From: Brevibacillus aydinogluensis
GTDB taxonomy: Bacteria; Bacillota; Bacilli; Brevibacillales; Brevibacillaceae
Length of the DNA: 64,000 nucleotides
Reading direction: 5' to 3' (one strand)
Assembly (NCBI RefSeq): GCF_031954365.1
Contig: NZ_JAUSVZ010000008.1
Both the position numbers and the translations under genes were made by a program. Every line of letters begins with the position of its first letter. Within the stretch, counting starts at the first letter, position 1. Below are positions 16,400 to 25,497 of this stretch, piece after piece. The notes under the pieces were generated by a model, which saw only the letters and a list, made by a program, of their open reading frames with translations, did no database searches and was not told the DNA's origin.

Positions 16400-17746
16400 A
16401 TGGGGTTTGGAGACTTTGCAGATGTGCTTCTCAGATACAGGTATCAGGAAAATATCACGGTTGATGAACTGGCGGAACGGGCAGGCGTCAGCAGGAGCGT
16501 CCTGTCTCGGATTGAATCCGGGGAAACAAAACGGCCCAGCTTTGCCACCTGGAAAAAGATCGGGAACGCATTACATATTCCCTACGGATTGGTAATCAGT
16601 ACGTATCTGGATGTAACAGAACGGGCGGAAACATTGAAGTTCCTGCTCCAAGAAGCCATCGCACACAATAACAAAACCGTCATCGAAAAGGCAGCCCAAA
16701 AATTGCTGGACACCCCCAAAATGCAAACATTTCTTGCTCTCGACCACCTTTTCCAAACGGCAAATGGTACGGACGATCCTGCCATAAAACTGGTATTGTA
16801 CGATGTGCTCATTGAATATACCAGAAAGAATGGGATTCCCTATTACTTGGCGAAGGGGCTTTATGAGCGGTACTTACTTGAGCGGGACGAATTCGCTCGC
16901 TTGGAAGAAACGTATCAAAGAGGAAAAGAAATGCTGCATTACCTTGAATGGCTTCAGCCGGCAGAGCGGATTGCGGCGTATTTTCGACTGGGCGTACATG
17001 CCTACGTTTTGGACCATTATTACGATTGCATTGAATTGTGCAGCAAATGCATTCGGGAAGATCACGAAGACAGCAGGCAAAAAGCCTCCGCTTTGATCGC
17101 CATCGTCAATTCATATCTTGACCTGGGTGATCTCGTACTTGCCGAGGTGTACTTGAAAGAGTACGAAAACAGCAAATTTGCGGACTTCCGCAAAAAACAT
17201 CTTCGGGCTCTGCTTTACGCAAAAAAAGGACAGCACGAAGAAGCGATTGCTCTTTATCAAGAGTGCCTGCAGGAAGCAGAACGCGACGGGCGCATCAACG
17301 TTGTCACCGATCTTCTGGACGTCTGCCTGGAGACCGGCAGAAACGACTTGATGAAAGAACTTATCGCTGCTGAAGATCAGTTTTTTCCTGCCGACATCAC
17401 CTCTCACCCGCAACGGATCAAACAAACAGCCAAGTATCATTTGCAAAAAGGAAAATGTCAGATCTCGATCGGACAGATTACGGAAGGATTCGATACCCTG
17501 TTGAAAAGCATCAGCTATTATCGGCAATTAGGCTCCTTCGCGAAGGTGGCCGCCTGTATCGGTCTTTTTATTGAATATCATCGCATGAATGAAAGAAATT
17601 TATCATTTGAACATATGGAAATCATTGTGAAAGAGTTGAGTCCATATCGGGGAAGCCAAGCTGTTGAAGTGTTGCAGGCTCAAGCTGCGGAACAACTGTC
17701 GGCGGAACCGCACGAACGTACAGATGAAAAGCGGTGTCCAACGTAG
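16400..17746 (+). CDS. HTH-TPR cytoplasmic regulator, RRNPP-like
   Basis: A 448-residue protein with an N-terminal XRE helix-turn-helix (residues ~8-65, TVDELAERAGVSRSVLSRIESG) followed by ~370 residues of predicted alpha-helical tetratricopeptide-like repeats. This architecture matches RRNPP regulators (NprR, PlcR, Rgg, AimR), which bind short peptides. I found no signal-peptide gene next to it: the short frame downstream is part of a terminator. ATG is eight bases after AGGGGG. The gene interrupts the usual jag-mnmE adjacency. Target genes are unknown. Confidence 0.75.
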   Translation: MGFGDFADVLLRYRYQENITVDELAERAGVSRSVLSRIESGETKRPSFATWKKIGNALHIPYGLVISTYLDVTERAETLKFLLQEAIAHNNKTVIEKAAQKLLDTPKMQTFLALDHLFQTANGTDDPAIKLVLYDVLIEYTRKNGIPYYLAKGLYERYLLERDEFARLEETYQRGKEMLHYLEWLQPAERIAAYFRLGVHAYVLDHYYDCIELCSKCIREDHEDSRQKASALIAIVNSYLDLGDLVLAEVYLKEYENSKFADFRKKHLRALLYAKKGQHEEAIALYQECLQEAERDGRINVVTDLLDVCLETGRNDLMKELIAAEDQFFPADITSHPQRIKQTAKYHLQKGKCQISIGQITEGFDTLLKSISYYRQLGSFAKVAACIGLFIEYHRMNERNLSFEHMEIIVKELSPYRGSQAVEVLQAQAAEQLSAEPHERTDEKRCPT

Positions 17747-17776
17747 AACTCGTATTGGCTGATGTATTACTCTATC

Positions 17777-17822
17777 CCCTTGCAATAAGAATGCAGATTC
17801 TTGTTGTGAGGGTCTTTTTTTT
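17777..17822 (+). terminator. Terminator of the HTH-TPR gene
   Basis: A 16-bp stem (CCCTTGCAATAAGAAT paired with its complement through G-U wobbles) with a 4-nt loop, then TC and eight T. Confidence 0.85.
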
Positions 17823-17853
17823 GTTTTCTCGATTTCATGAAGGATGATGCGCC

Positions 17854-17967
17854 TGTGGATAGTGCGATTGGATGCCGTTTCAGTCGACCATACTGTGGAT
17901 AACGTGCCGGGCAGGAAATCTCGCGTGTAGTACAGAACAGGGGAACGGCATGTCCAGATGTGGATGA
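17854..17967 (+). other. Small DnaA-box group upstream of mnmE
   Basis: TGTGGATAG (17854), a perfect TGTGGATAA (17894) and TGTGGATGA (17959) lie in the same orientation in the mnmE upstream region. A further perfect box is inside mnmE at 18170-18178. Confidence 0.45.
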
Positions 17968-18000
17968 TTCTTCGAAAAGGGTGAGCAAAGCGTTTCGTGC

Positions 18001-18030
18001 TTGGATTTTTGCAGGTGGTTCTGCTATGCT
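18001..18030 (+). promoter_or_regulatory. mnmE promoter
   Basis: TTGGAT and TATGCT are spaced 18 bp, about 48 bp upstream of the GTG start. Confidence 0.5.
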
Positions 18031-18077
18031 AAGAAGTTAGTACTGATTCGTCAGCGGAAAGCTTGAGGTGAAACAGC

Positions 18078-19454
18078 GTGGAATTTGACACCATCGCAGC
18101 GGTTGCGACCCCCATGGGGGAGGGCGGGATTGCGGTGATTCGCGTCAGTGGCCCGGACGCAATCGAAGTTGTGGATAAGATATACCGGGGCAAGCGGAAG
18201 TTGTCCACTGTGGACAGCCACACGATTCATTACGGACATCTGTACGATCCACAGACCGGCGAGCGAGTGGAAGAAGTGCTGGTCTCGGTGATGCGTGCAC
18301 CGCGGACGTTTACGCGGGAGGACGTGGTGGAGGTGAACTGCCACGGCGGGATCGTGTCCGTGGAACGGGTACTGGAGCTGATACTGGACAACGGTGCTCG
18401 CCTGGCGGAGCCCGGGGAGTTTACGAAGCGTGCGTTTTTGAACGGACGCATCGATTTGTCCCAGGCCGAAGCGGTGATTGACCTGATCCGCGCCAAGACG
18501 GACAAGGCAATGAAAGTAGCGCTCAACCAGGTGGAGGGGAAACTGTCCCAGCTGATTCGCAAGCTGCGGCAAAACCTGATTGAGGCCATGGCCCACATCG
18601 AGGTGACACTGGACTACCCGGAGCACGATGTGGAAGAAGTAACGCAGAACTTTTTGCGCGAAAAATGCACAGAGGTCAAACAGGAGATCGGCCGACTGCT
18701 GCAGACGGCCCGACAAGGAAAGATCCTGCGCGAGGGGCTGTCCACGGCGATTATCGGCCGGCCCAATGTCGGCAAATCGTCGCTCTTGAACAGCCTGGTG
18801 CAGGAGGAAAAGGCGATCGTCACCGACGTGGCGGGCACGACCCGGGACGTCATCGAGGAATACGTGAATGTGCGCGGCGTGCCGCTGCGCTTGATTGATA
18901 CAGCCGGCATTCGCGAGACGGAGGACATCGTGGAAAAGATCGGCGTGGAAAAGTCGCGGCAACTGCTGCAGCAAGCCGATCTCGTGCTGCTGGTGCTCAA
19001 TTACAACGAGTCGCTCACGCCTGACGACTACGCCATTTTTGACGCGGCCAAAGGATTCCAGGTGATCGTCATCATCAACAAGGTGGACCTGCCGCAACGC
19101 ATCGACCTGGATGAAGTGAGACGGCACTTCCCCAATCGGCCGCTCATCCTGACCTCGGCCAGGGAGGAGACAGGCATTGATCAGCTTGAGCAGGCGATTG
19201 CCGATCTCTTTTTTAGCGGCCGCGTACAGCAGGACGACCTGACCTACGTGAGCAACGCCCGTCATATTCAACTGCTGCGCCAGGCGGAACAGGCCATTGA
19301 CGATGCGATCAGCGGCATCGACAACCTGATGCCGATCGATATGGTGCAGATCGACATCAAAAAGGCGTGGGAATTGCTCGGCGAAGTGATCGGAGAGAGT
19401 GTGGGCGAAGATTTGATCGACCAGATATTCTCCCAGTTTTGTCTGGGCAAGTGA
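18078..19454 (+). CDS. mnmE: tRNA uridine-5-carboxymethylaminomethyl modification GTPase MnmE
   Basis: A 458-residue GTPase that, with MnmG, modifies wobble uridine 34 of certain tRNAs. The tetrahydrofolate-binding N-terminal domain precedes a helical domain interrupted by the G domain: G1 GRPNVGKSS, G2 TTRDV, G3 DTAGIRET, G4 NKVD. The C terminus is FCLGK, with the family cysteine. GTG start with GAGGTG upstream. mnmG follows. Confidence 0.97.
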   Translation: MEFDTIAAVATPMGEGGIAVIRVSGPDAIEVVDKIYRGKRKLSTVDSHTIHYGHLYDPQTGERVEEVLVSVMRAPRTFTREDVVEVNCHGGIVSVERVLELILDNGARLAEPGEFTKRAFLNGRIDLSQAEAVIDLIRAKTDKAMKVALNQVEGKLSQLIRKLRQNLIEAMAHIEVTLDYPEHDVEEVTQNFLREKCTEVKQEIGRLLQTARQGKILREGLSTAIIGRPNVGKSSLLNSLVQEEKAIVTDVAGTTRDVIEEYVNVRGVPLRLIDTAGIRETEDIVEKIGVEKSRQLLQQADLVLLVLNYNESLTPDDYAIFDAAKGFQVIVIINKVDLPQRIDLDEVRRHFPNRPLILTSAREETGIDQLEQAIADLFFSGRVQQDDLTYVSNARHIQLLRQAEQAIDDAISGIDNLMPIDMVQIDIKKAWELLGEVIGESVGEDLIDQIFSQFCLGK

Positions 19455-19499
19455 AAAAACAAGAGAGTGCGCCCATACTGGAGAGTAAGGAGGAAAACC

Positions 19500-21395
19500 A
19501 TGAACGCAACCTACGAAGCGGAATCGTATGACGTCATAGTAATTGGTGCGGGTCATGCCGGCTGCGAGGCAGCGTTGGCGGCGGCGCGCATGGGATGCAG
19601 CACGCTGCTGTTGACCATTAACCTGGATGCGGTTGCCTTTATGCCGTGCAACCCGTCTGTCGGCGGGCCGGCCAAGGGGCATGTCGTACGCGAAATCGAC
19701 GCCTTGGGCGGAGAGATGGGCAAAAATACAGACAAAACGCACATTCAGATGCGGATGCTGAACACGGGCAAAGGTCCGGCTGTTCACGCCCTGCGCGCGC
19801 AGGCAGACAAATTTGCCTATCAGCATCAGATGAAACACACGATTGAGCAGACTCCCAACCTGGTCCTGCGTCAGGCGATGGTGGATGAGCTGATCGTCAA
19901 CAACGGCGTCTGCGAAGGGGTGATTACGCAGACGGGAGCCCGCTATTCGGCGAAAGCGGTTGTCCTGACCACCGGAACGTATCTGCGCGGGAAAATCATT
20001 CTGGGCGATCTCCAGTACGAAAGCGGTCCAAACAACATGCGGCCGTCGATCCGTCTCGCCTATCATCTGCAGGAATTGGGCTTTGAGATGGTTCGCTTCA
20101 AGACCGGGACGCCGCCGCGTGTGCACAAGAGCAGCGTCGACTTCTCCAAGATGGAGATTCAGCCCGGCGACACCGTGCCGCGCGCGTTTTCGTACGAGAC
20201 CACCGAGTTTATCATGGATCAACTGCCGTGCTGGCTGACCTATACCAATGAAGAAACACACCGGATGATCAACAACAACCTGCATCGCGCGCCGATGTAC
20301 TCCGGCATCATCGAGGGAACGGGGCCGCGCTATTGTCCGTCCATCGAGGACAAGGTGGTGCGTTTCAGCGACAAGCCGCGGCACCAGGTGTTCCTGGAGC
20401 CGGAGGGACGTCACACCGAAGAGATGTACGTGCAGGGGATGTCCACCAGCTTGCCGGAAGACGTGCAGTTGGCCATGCTGCGTTCCATGGCCGGCCTGGA
20501 AAATGTAAAAATGATGCGGCCGGGGTACGCCATCGAGTACGACGCGATTGTGCCGACACAGCTGTGGCCGTCGTTGGAAACCAAACTGGTGGAAGGGCTG
20601 TTCACAGCCGGTCAGATCAACGGTACGTCCGGCTATGAAGAGGCAGCCGGCCAAGGCTTGATGGCCGGGATTAACGCAGCGCGAAAAGTACAGGGAAAAC
20701 CGCCGATCATTTTGGGGCGGGAACAGGCGTACATCGGGGTGTTGATCGACGACCTGGTGACCAAAGGAACCAATGAACCGTACCGGCTGCTCACTTCCCG
20801 GGCAGAATACCGGCTGCTGCTGCGACACGACAACGCTGACCTGCGCCTGACCGACATCGGTTACGAGATCGGCCTGATCAGCGAAGAGCGCTATCGCAAG
20901 TTCTGCCGCAAACGGGAACTGATCGAGAAGGAAAAGGAACGAATCATGAACACCCGCGTCCGTCCGGATATGCCGCACGTGCAGGAAGTGCTGCGCGCGG
21001 CCGGTACACCGGAATTGACGGAAGTGACCGACCTGGCCCAACTGCTCCGCCGTCCGGAAATCACCTATCAGCACATCATCCAAATGGTGCCGACTTCGGA
21101 ACCAGTGCCGGAAGATGTGGCAGAGCAGGTGGAAATCCAAATCAAGTACGACGGCTACATCCGCAAGTCGCTGCAGCAGGTGGAACGGATGAAAAAGATG
21201 GAGGAACGCCGCATTCCGGACGACATTGATTACCATCAAATCTCCGGCTTGTCCAAAGAAGCGCAGGAAAAAATGAGCAAAGTCCGTCCGCTGAATATCG
21301 GGCAGGCATCCCGCATATCCGGCGTAAACCCGGCAGACATCTCCGTATTGATGATATATCTGGAGCAGTACAATCGCGTGAGAACGGCCGAGTAA
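19500..21395 (+). CDS. mnmG: tRNA uridine-5-carboxymethylaminomethyl synthesis enzyme MnmG
   Basis: A 631-residue FAD enzyme, partner of MnmE. The Rossmann motif VIGAGHAGCEAALAAARMG is at the N terminus and CNPSVGGPAKGH follows. The C-terminal helical region ends in the typical EKMSKVRPLNIGQASRISGV. ATG is placed after AAGGAGG. It lies between mnmE and rsmG. Confidence 0.97.
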   Translation: MNATYEAESYDVIVIGAGHAGCEAALAAARMGCSTLLLTINLDAVAFMPCNPSVGGPAKGHVVREIDALGGEMGKNTDKTHIQMRMLNTGKGPAVHALRAQADKFAYQHQMKHTIEQTPNLVLRQAMVDELIVNNGVCEGVITQTGARYSAKAVVLTTGTYLRGKIILGDLQYESGPNNMRPSIRLAYHLQELGFEMVRFKTGTPPRVHKSSVDFSKMEIQPGDTVPRAFSYETTEFIMDQLPCWLTYTNEETHRMINNNLHRAPMYSGIIEGTGPRYCPSIEDKVVRFSDKPRHQVFLEPEGRHTEEMYVQGMSTSLPEDVQLAMLRSMAGLENVKMMRPGYAIEYDAIVPTQLWPSLETKLVEGLFTAGQINGTSGYEEAAGQGLMAGINAARKVQGKPPIILGREQAYIGVLIDDLVTKGTNEPYRLLTSRAEYRLLLRHDNADLRLTDIGYEIGLISEERYRKFCRKRELIEKEKERIMNTRVRPDMPHVQEVLRAAGTPELTEVTDLAQLLRRPEITYQHIIQMVPTSEPVPEDVAEQVEIQIKYDGYIRKSLQQVERMKKMEERRIPDDIDYHQISGLSKEAQEKMSKVRPLNIGQASRISGVNPADISVLMIYLEQYNRVRTAE

Positions 21396-21407
21396 GGAGA
21401 CGAAGGC

Positions 21408-22124
21408 ATGAACAAGGAGCAATTTGCCGAGGCGCTGGCAGCAAAGGGCATCGTGCTGTCCGCCCGCCAGTTGGAGCAGTTTGACGCGTACTACCGCCTG
21501 CTGGTGGAGTGGAATGAAAAAATGAACCTGACTGCGATTACCGAAGAAGGACAGGTGTACGTGAAGCATTTTTACGACTCGATTACGCCTGCCTTCTACT
21601 TTTCCTTTGATCAGGTGGAGTCTGTGGCAGACATCGGCGGAGGGGCGGGATTTCCCAGCATCCCGTTGAAAATCTGCTTTCCTCATCTCAAGATGACCAT
21701 CATTGACTCGCTGAACAAACGGATGGCCTTTTTGAATCACGTTGCCGCCGAACTTGGTCTGGAAGACGTATATCCGGTCCACGGCCGGGCGGAGGAGCGC
21801 GGACAGGAAGCGGCGTATCGGGAGTCGTTTGATCTCGTGGTGGCCCGCGCGGTCGCTCGTCTGAACGTGCTGGCCGAGTATTGCCTGCCGTTCGCCCGCG
21901 TCGGCGGTCATTTCATCGCGTTGAAGGGAGCCGATATCTCGCCGGAACTGAACGAGGCGAAAAAGGCAATCAAGACCCTGGGCGGCAAGACGAAAAAAGT
22001 AGAGACGTTTCAACTGGTGGAGGAAGCGGGGGAGCGCAACATCGTCATCATTGAAAAACTGGGCGCCACCCCGAAAGGTTATCCGCGCAAGCCGGGCACC
22101 CCTGCCAAAAAACCGCTGCTGTAG
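21408..22124 (+). CDS. rsmG: 16S rRNA (guanine-527-N7) methyltransferase RsmG
   Basis: A 238-residue SAM-dependent methyltransferase. The SAM site reads VADIGGGAGFPSIPLKI and the catalytic region VVARAVARLNVLAEYCLP. It follows mnmG by 12 bp, so the two are one operon. The C-terminal lysine/proline-rich tail (GYPRKPGTPAKKPLL) is typical. Confidence 0.97.
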   Translation: MNKEQFAEALAAKGIVLSARQLEQFDAYYRLLVEWNEKMNLTAITEEGQVYVKHFYDSITPAFYFSFDQVESVADIGGGAGFPSIPLKICFPHLKMTIIDSLNKRMAFLNHVAAELGLEDVYPVHGRAEERGQEAAYRESFDLVVARAVARLNVLAEYCLPFARVGGHFIALKGADISPELNEAKKAIKTLGGKTKKVETFQLVEEAGERNIVIIEKLGATPKGYPRKPGTPAKKPLL

Positions 22125-22484
22125 AAGCAGGCGGCAGCGGGGCGGCTGCGGGATCACCGACGTTATTGGAGACCAGAGGGCTATGGCACAACGCTGTGGC
22201 CCTTTTTTGGCAGAGGGGAATGATTGCAAGCTGCCCAAGCGGCAAACGCATGGTGAAGAATCAGCCGAATCGAATCTGTCTGCTGGCAGGCTTGGGAACA
22301 CCGTTGGGGACACCGGAATCGCCTCCGCCTGTACTGAAAAAAACATGTTTGGCCCAGTGAGCCGCCAGTGCTTTTTTAAAGCGGACAGCCGTTCATTGAT
22401 AAAAGCCGATTAGTCCGCATACTTTCAAAGAAAGCAGTCTTTTTTCGCAAGAGACGATAGCATGAACGGGAGGTTGAGAGGGAA
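22125..22484 (+). other. Gene-free 360 bp with rsmG terminator and mgtC leader
   Basis: An AGGGC...GCCCT stem followed by six T near 22183-22208 probably ends rsmG transcription. Before the MgtC gene, GCGGAC/GTCCGC arms and a TTTC/GAAA mini-hairpin followed by a T-run could form a regulated leader. I could not match it to a known magnesium riboswitch. No coding frame is convincing. Confidence 0.4.
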
Positions 22485-23030
22485 ATGGATACGCTTCATG
22501 CAACTTTTTTCCCGCCGGAACTGCCTACGATTTTGCTTCGACTGTTTTTGGCGTTTGTGACCGGAGCCATTATGGGATTGGAACGAGAGCGTTTCATCAG
22601 AGGAGCCAATCGGCAGCGGGGAGCAGGATTCCGCACGTACAGTCTCGTCTGCTTCGGTTCATGCCTGTTTGGACTTGCTTCCATCTACGGCTTTTCGAGC
22701 AGTGGTGTAAACAACGATCCAGGCCGCGTAGCCGCCCAGGTGGTTACCGGCATGGGCTTTTTGGGCGCAGGGGCGATTATCAAGTTTAATGGTACGGTTA
22801 AAGGGCTGACGACGGCGGCGGGCATGTGGGTGGCTTCGGCCATCGGTTTGATGTTCAGCGCCGGCATGTACATCACGGCAATCATTGCGGCATTTTTTGC
22901 TTATCTGACGCTTGATTTCCACCGCTTGTTCCCCCATTTGTTCAACTTCCGGAGCCGGCAGGAGCCAGGAGATGACGATTATGAATACGAACATCAGGAA
23001 CAGGAAGGAAACAAGCAAGACAGTAATTGA
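22485..23030 (+). CDS. MgtC/SapB family membrane protein
   Basis: A 181-residue protein with about four membrane helices and the MgtC core GLERERFIRGANRQRGAGFRT and VVTGMGFLGAGAIIK. The family is linked to magnesium homeostasis and, in pathogens, intramacrophage survival; the function here is unknown. The C terminus is acidic and cytoplasmic. The stop codon immediately precedes a parS site. Confidence 0.88.
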   Translation: MDTLHATFFPPELPTILLRLFLAFVTGAIMGLERERFIRGANRQRGAGFRTYSLVCFGSCLFGLASIYGFSSSGVNNDPGRVAAQVVTGMGFLGAGAIIKFNGTVKGLTTAAGMWVASAIGLMFSAGMYITAIIAAFFAYLTLDFHRLFPHLFNFRSRQEPGDDDYEYEHQEQEGNKQDSN

Positions 23031-23046
23031 TGTTTCACGTGAAACA
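23031..23046. other. parS site 1 (Spo0J/ParB binding)
   Basis: A perfect 16-bp TGTTTCACGTGAAACA palindrome directly after the MgtC stop codon, 2.5 kb from parB. ParB nucleates here as a CTP-dependent sliding clamp for origin segregation. Confidence 0.97.
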
Positions 23047-23623
23047 CGTTTCCGCAGCAGGAATTAAACGGACCGTGCAGAATAATTAGGAAAGAAGAAG
23101 ACTGTAAGACAGATACGCATGTGCCACGGCGTCAACGATTTGGTAAAAAATCCGCAGGAAAAGCACTCGACTGCATCACAGAGACGACGTCGACTGTTTT
23201 GCTGTTTCAGAAAAAAAGATAAACACACGTCACGATGATTTGCCTGGAGCAGTAGATATACGCTTGGCTGATGAAGCATGATCATTCTTGGAAGGACTAC
23301 TCCAGCAGGTGTTCTTCCTGTTTCAACACGCAAATGCTTCAGTGATGCGCAGCCTGAAACAGCAGGATGAACCATTCACAATAGAAGGATCGACAGCTTT
23401 GAAAAGCGACGATCAGACGATCAAAAGTTTTTCTTTCGACCGTATCACCCAACCCAGCAACGTGTGAGCTCGCCAGACCGATACGGGAAGAAAATGTTCC
23501 GAAATCCAATAATGATGACGGCTGCGTCGAACGGCTCAGGCGGAAGTTTTGTCAACCAGGGAATCGTCACGTCTTGTTTAGCACAGCGGCTGATGGAACG
23601 GTTGGAAGTGGGGGATGCAAACC
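23047..23623 (+). other. Gene-free 577 bp between parS1 and noc
   Basis: No credible gene, no strong terminator and no clear promoter. Several frames are short and lack ribosome sites. It may hold the noc promoter, which I could not pick out. Confidence 0.4.
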
Positions 23624-24475
23624 ATGGCAGTTAAAGATTCATTTTCTCGCATTTTCGGGTTGACGGACAAAACAGACAATGAAGAAATACGACAAATACC
23701 CGTTGATGAAATCGTACCCAATCCATATCAGCCTCGGACGGTATTTGATGACGAAAAAATCGATGAACTGTGCCAAACCATCCGCACGCATGGATTGATT
23801 CAACCGATTGTCGTTCGCTTGCGAAACAACCGATACGAGTTGATCGCTGGGGAGCGGCGTTGGCGTGCGACGAAAAAGCTGGGGATGGAGCGTATTCCGG
23901 CAATTATCAAGGATTTTAACGATACCCAGACAGCTTCGATCGCCTTGATTGAAAACCTGCAGCGCGAAGGCTTGACGGCCATTGAAGAAGCCATCGCGTA
24001 TCAGAAGCTGATTGACCTGCACAACCTGACGCAGGAAAGCCTGGCGCAGCGTTTGGGCAAAGGGCAGTCCACCATCGCCAACAAGCTGCGGCTGCTCCAT
24101 TTGCCGCAGGAGATTCAGGATGCCCTGCTCACCCGAAAAGTGACGGAGAGACACGCGCGCGCTTTGATTCCGTTGAAGAATGCCGATTTGCAGCGCAAAG
24201 TCCTGCAGGAAATTCTGGAGCGGGAATGGAACGTCAAGCAGACGGAGACGCGGGTAAAGCAGCTCCTGGAGGCAGCAGAACAACCCAAACAGGAAAAAGA
24301 GGCAAAGCCAAAGTGGAAAGCTTTTTCCCGGGATGCGCGCATCGCTATCAACACGGTGCGTCAGTCCATTGACATGGTGCTGCAGACCGGTCTGGCAGTC
24401 GAGACGAATGAAGAGGACCACGAGGAATACTATCAATTTACTATTCGCATTCCCAAACGGATGGAAGGGAAATGA
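23624..24475 (+). CDS. noc: Nucleoid occlusion protein Noc
   Basis: A 283-residue ParB-like CTPase. N-terminal KDSFSRIFGL resembles the amphipathic membrane-targeting helix of Noc. The CTP-binding ParB domain has NPYQPRTVF and GERRWRA, and a central HTH covers LTQESLAQRLGKGQSTIANKLRLL. The GERRWRA form and position upstream of parA distinguish it from ParB (GERRLRA). The chosen ATG has GTGGGGG nine bases upstream; another ATG three codons earlier is too close to it. A TTTTTCCCGGGAT sequence inside the gene resembles half of a Noc-binding site. Confidence 0.93.
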   Translation: MAVKDSFSRIFGLTDKTDNEEIRQIPVDEIVPNPYQPRTVFDDEKIDELCQTIRTHGLIQPIVVRLRNNRYELIAGERRWRATKKLGMERIPAIIKDFNDTQTASIALIENLQREGLTAIEEAIAYQKLIDLHNLTQESLAQRLGKGQSTIANKLRLLHLPQEIQDALLTRKVTERHARALIPLKNADLQRKVLQEILEREWNVKQTETRVKQLLEAAEQPKQEKEAKPKWKAFSRDARIAINTVRQSIDMVLQTGLAVETNEEDHEEYYQFTIRIPKRMEGK

Positions 24476-24561
24476 GACAATAGACCTAATAGAGGTACAC
24501 AAGGATTTCCAATGGGGAAAGGACACGATGATCGAATCGTTCCGTAAAGCAGGAACACGGT

Positions 24562-24590
24562 GGCGGACAACAGCCGCCTTTCTTTTTGGC
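24562..24590 (+). terminator. noc terminator
   Basis: GGCGG/CCGCC stem with a 7-nt loop, then TTTCTTTTT. Nothing else recognisable is in the 250 bp before parA. Confidence 0.7.
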
Positions 24591-24738
24591 TCTCGTCCCA
24601 TTTTGATGATTTGGGAGGACGAAGAGGCACTTCGGGCCCTTGGGTGGAAAAATGTTTCAATTCTAAATTCCAGCGTACGACTCTGGATTAAATCTGGTAA
24701 CATGGTTAGTAGAATGGTGTAAAAATGAGGTGGAGAAG

Positions 24739-25497
24739 TTGGGTAAAATCATTGCGGTAGCAAACCAGAAAGGTGGCGTAGGAAAGACGACCACGTCCGT
24801 CAACCTCAGCGCTTGTTTGGCTACGTTGGGAAAGAAAGTGCTGCTGGTGGACATTGATCCGCAGGGGAACGCAACCAGCGGGATTGGTGTGAACAAAGCG
24901 GATGTGCGCTACTGTATCTACGACGTGCTCATCAATGATGTCAGCCCCGTAGATGCCACGTTGCCCACTGACATCAATGGTCTGATGATCATCCCTGCTA
25001 CCATTCAATTGGCCGGTGCGGAAATTGAGCTTGTCCCAACCATCTCGCGTGAGGTTCGGTTAAAAAAGGCACTGGAAGTCGTCAAAGACAAATACGATTA
25101 CGTCATTATCGATTGTCCGCCTTCGCTCGGAATCCTGACGGTGAATTCCCTGACGGCGGCGGATTCGGTGCTGATTCCGATCCAGTGTGAGTACTATGCG
25201 CTGGAAGGATTGAGCCAACTGCTGAACACGATCCGCCTGGTTCAGAAACATTTGAACTCTCAGCTGACGATCGAAGGCGTCGTTCTGACCATGCTGGATG
25301 CGCGTACCAACCTGGGACTGCAGGTAATTGAAGAAGTGAAGAAGTACTTTCAGGAAAAGGTGTACAAGACGATTATTCCCCGCAATGTGCGCTTGAGTGA
25401 AGCGCCGTCGCACGGACAGGCGATTATCACGTATGATCCGCGCTCTCGCGGAGCGGAAGTGTATACCGACTTGGCGAAGGAAGTGGTAGGGGTATGA
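24739..25497 (+). CDS. parA: Chromosome partition ATPase ParA/Soj
   Basis: A 252-residue deviant-Walker ATPase: KGGVGKTTTSVNLSACLA near the N terminus, DIDPQGNATSG, and DCPPSLGILTVNSL. It acts with ParB-parS in origin segregation and regulates DnaA in B. subtilis. The TTG start is preceded by GAGGTGG and aligns with the MGKIIA start of Soj; a GTG three codons upstream is possible. It overlaps parB by four bases (ATGA). Confidence 0.97.
   Translation: MGKIIAVANQKGGVGKTTTSVNLSACLATLGKKVLLVDIDPQGNATSGIGVNKADVRYCIYDVLINDVSPVDATLPTDINGLMIIPATIQLAGAEIELVPTISREVRLKKALEVVKDKYDYVIIDCPPSLGILTVNSLTAADSVLIPIQCEYYALEGLSQLLNTIRLVQKHLNSQLTIEGVVLTMLDARTNLGLQVIEEVKKYFQEKVYKTIIPRNVRLSEAPSHGQAIITYDPRSRGAEVYTDLAKEVVGV

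Noticed and set aside
17792..17848. An 18-codon hydrophobic frame (MQILVVRVFFLF...) downstream of the HTH-TPR gene, as a signalling-peptide candidate
   Set aside because: It lies within a 16-bp terminator stem and T-run and has no ribosome site, so the peptide reading is a by-product of the terminator.
18051..22346. 1431-codon open frame antisense to mnmE, mnmG and rsmG
   Set aside because: It spans three certain genes on the other strand and has no recognisable domain; it is a codon-bias shadow.
22380..22484. Magnesium (M-box) riboswitch in front of the MgtC-family gene
   Set aside because: Some hairpins and a T-run are present, but the conserved M-box core and length are not recognisable.
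24322..24334. TTTTTCCCGGGAT in noc as a Noc-binding site
   Set aside because: Only the left half and centre match the ATTTCCCGGGAAAT-type consensus; one half-site inside a coding region is not enough.
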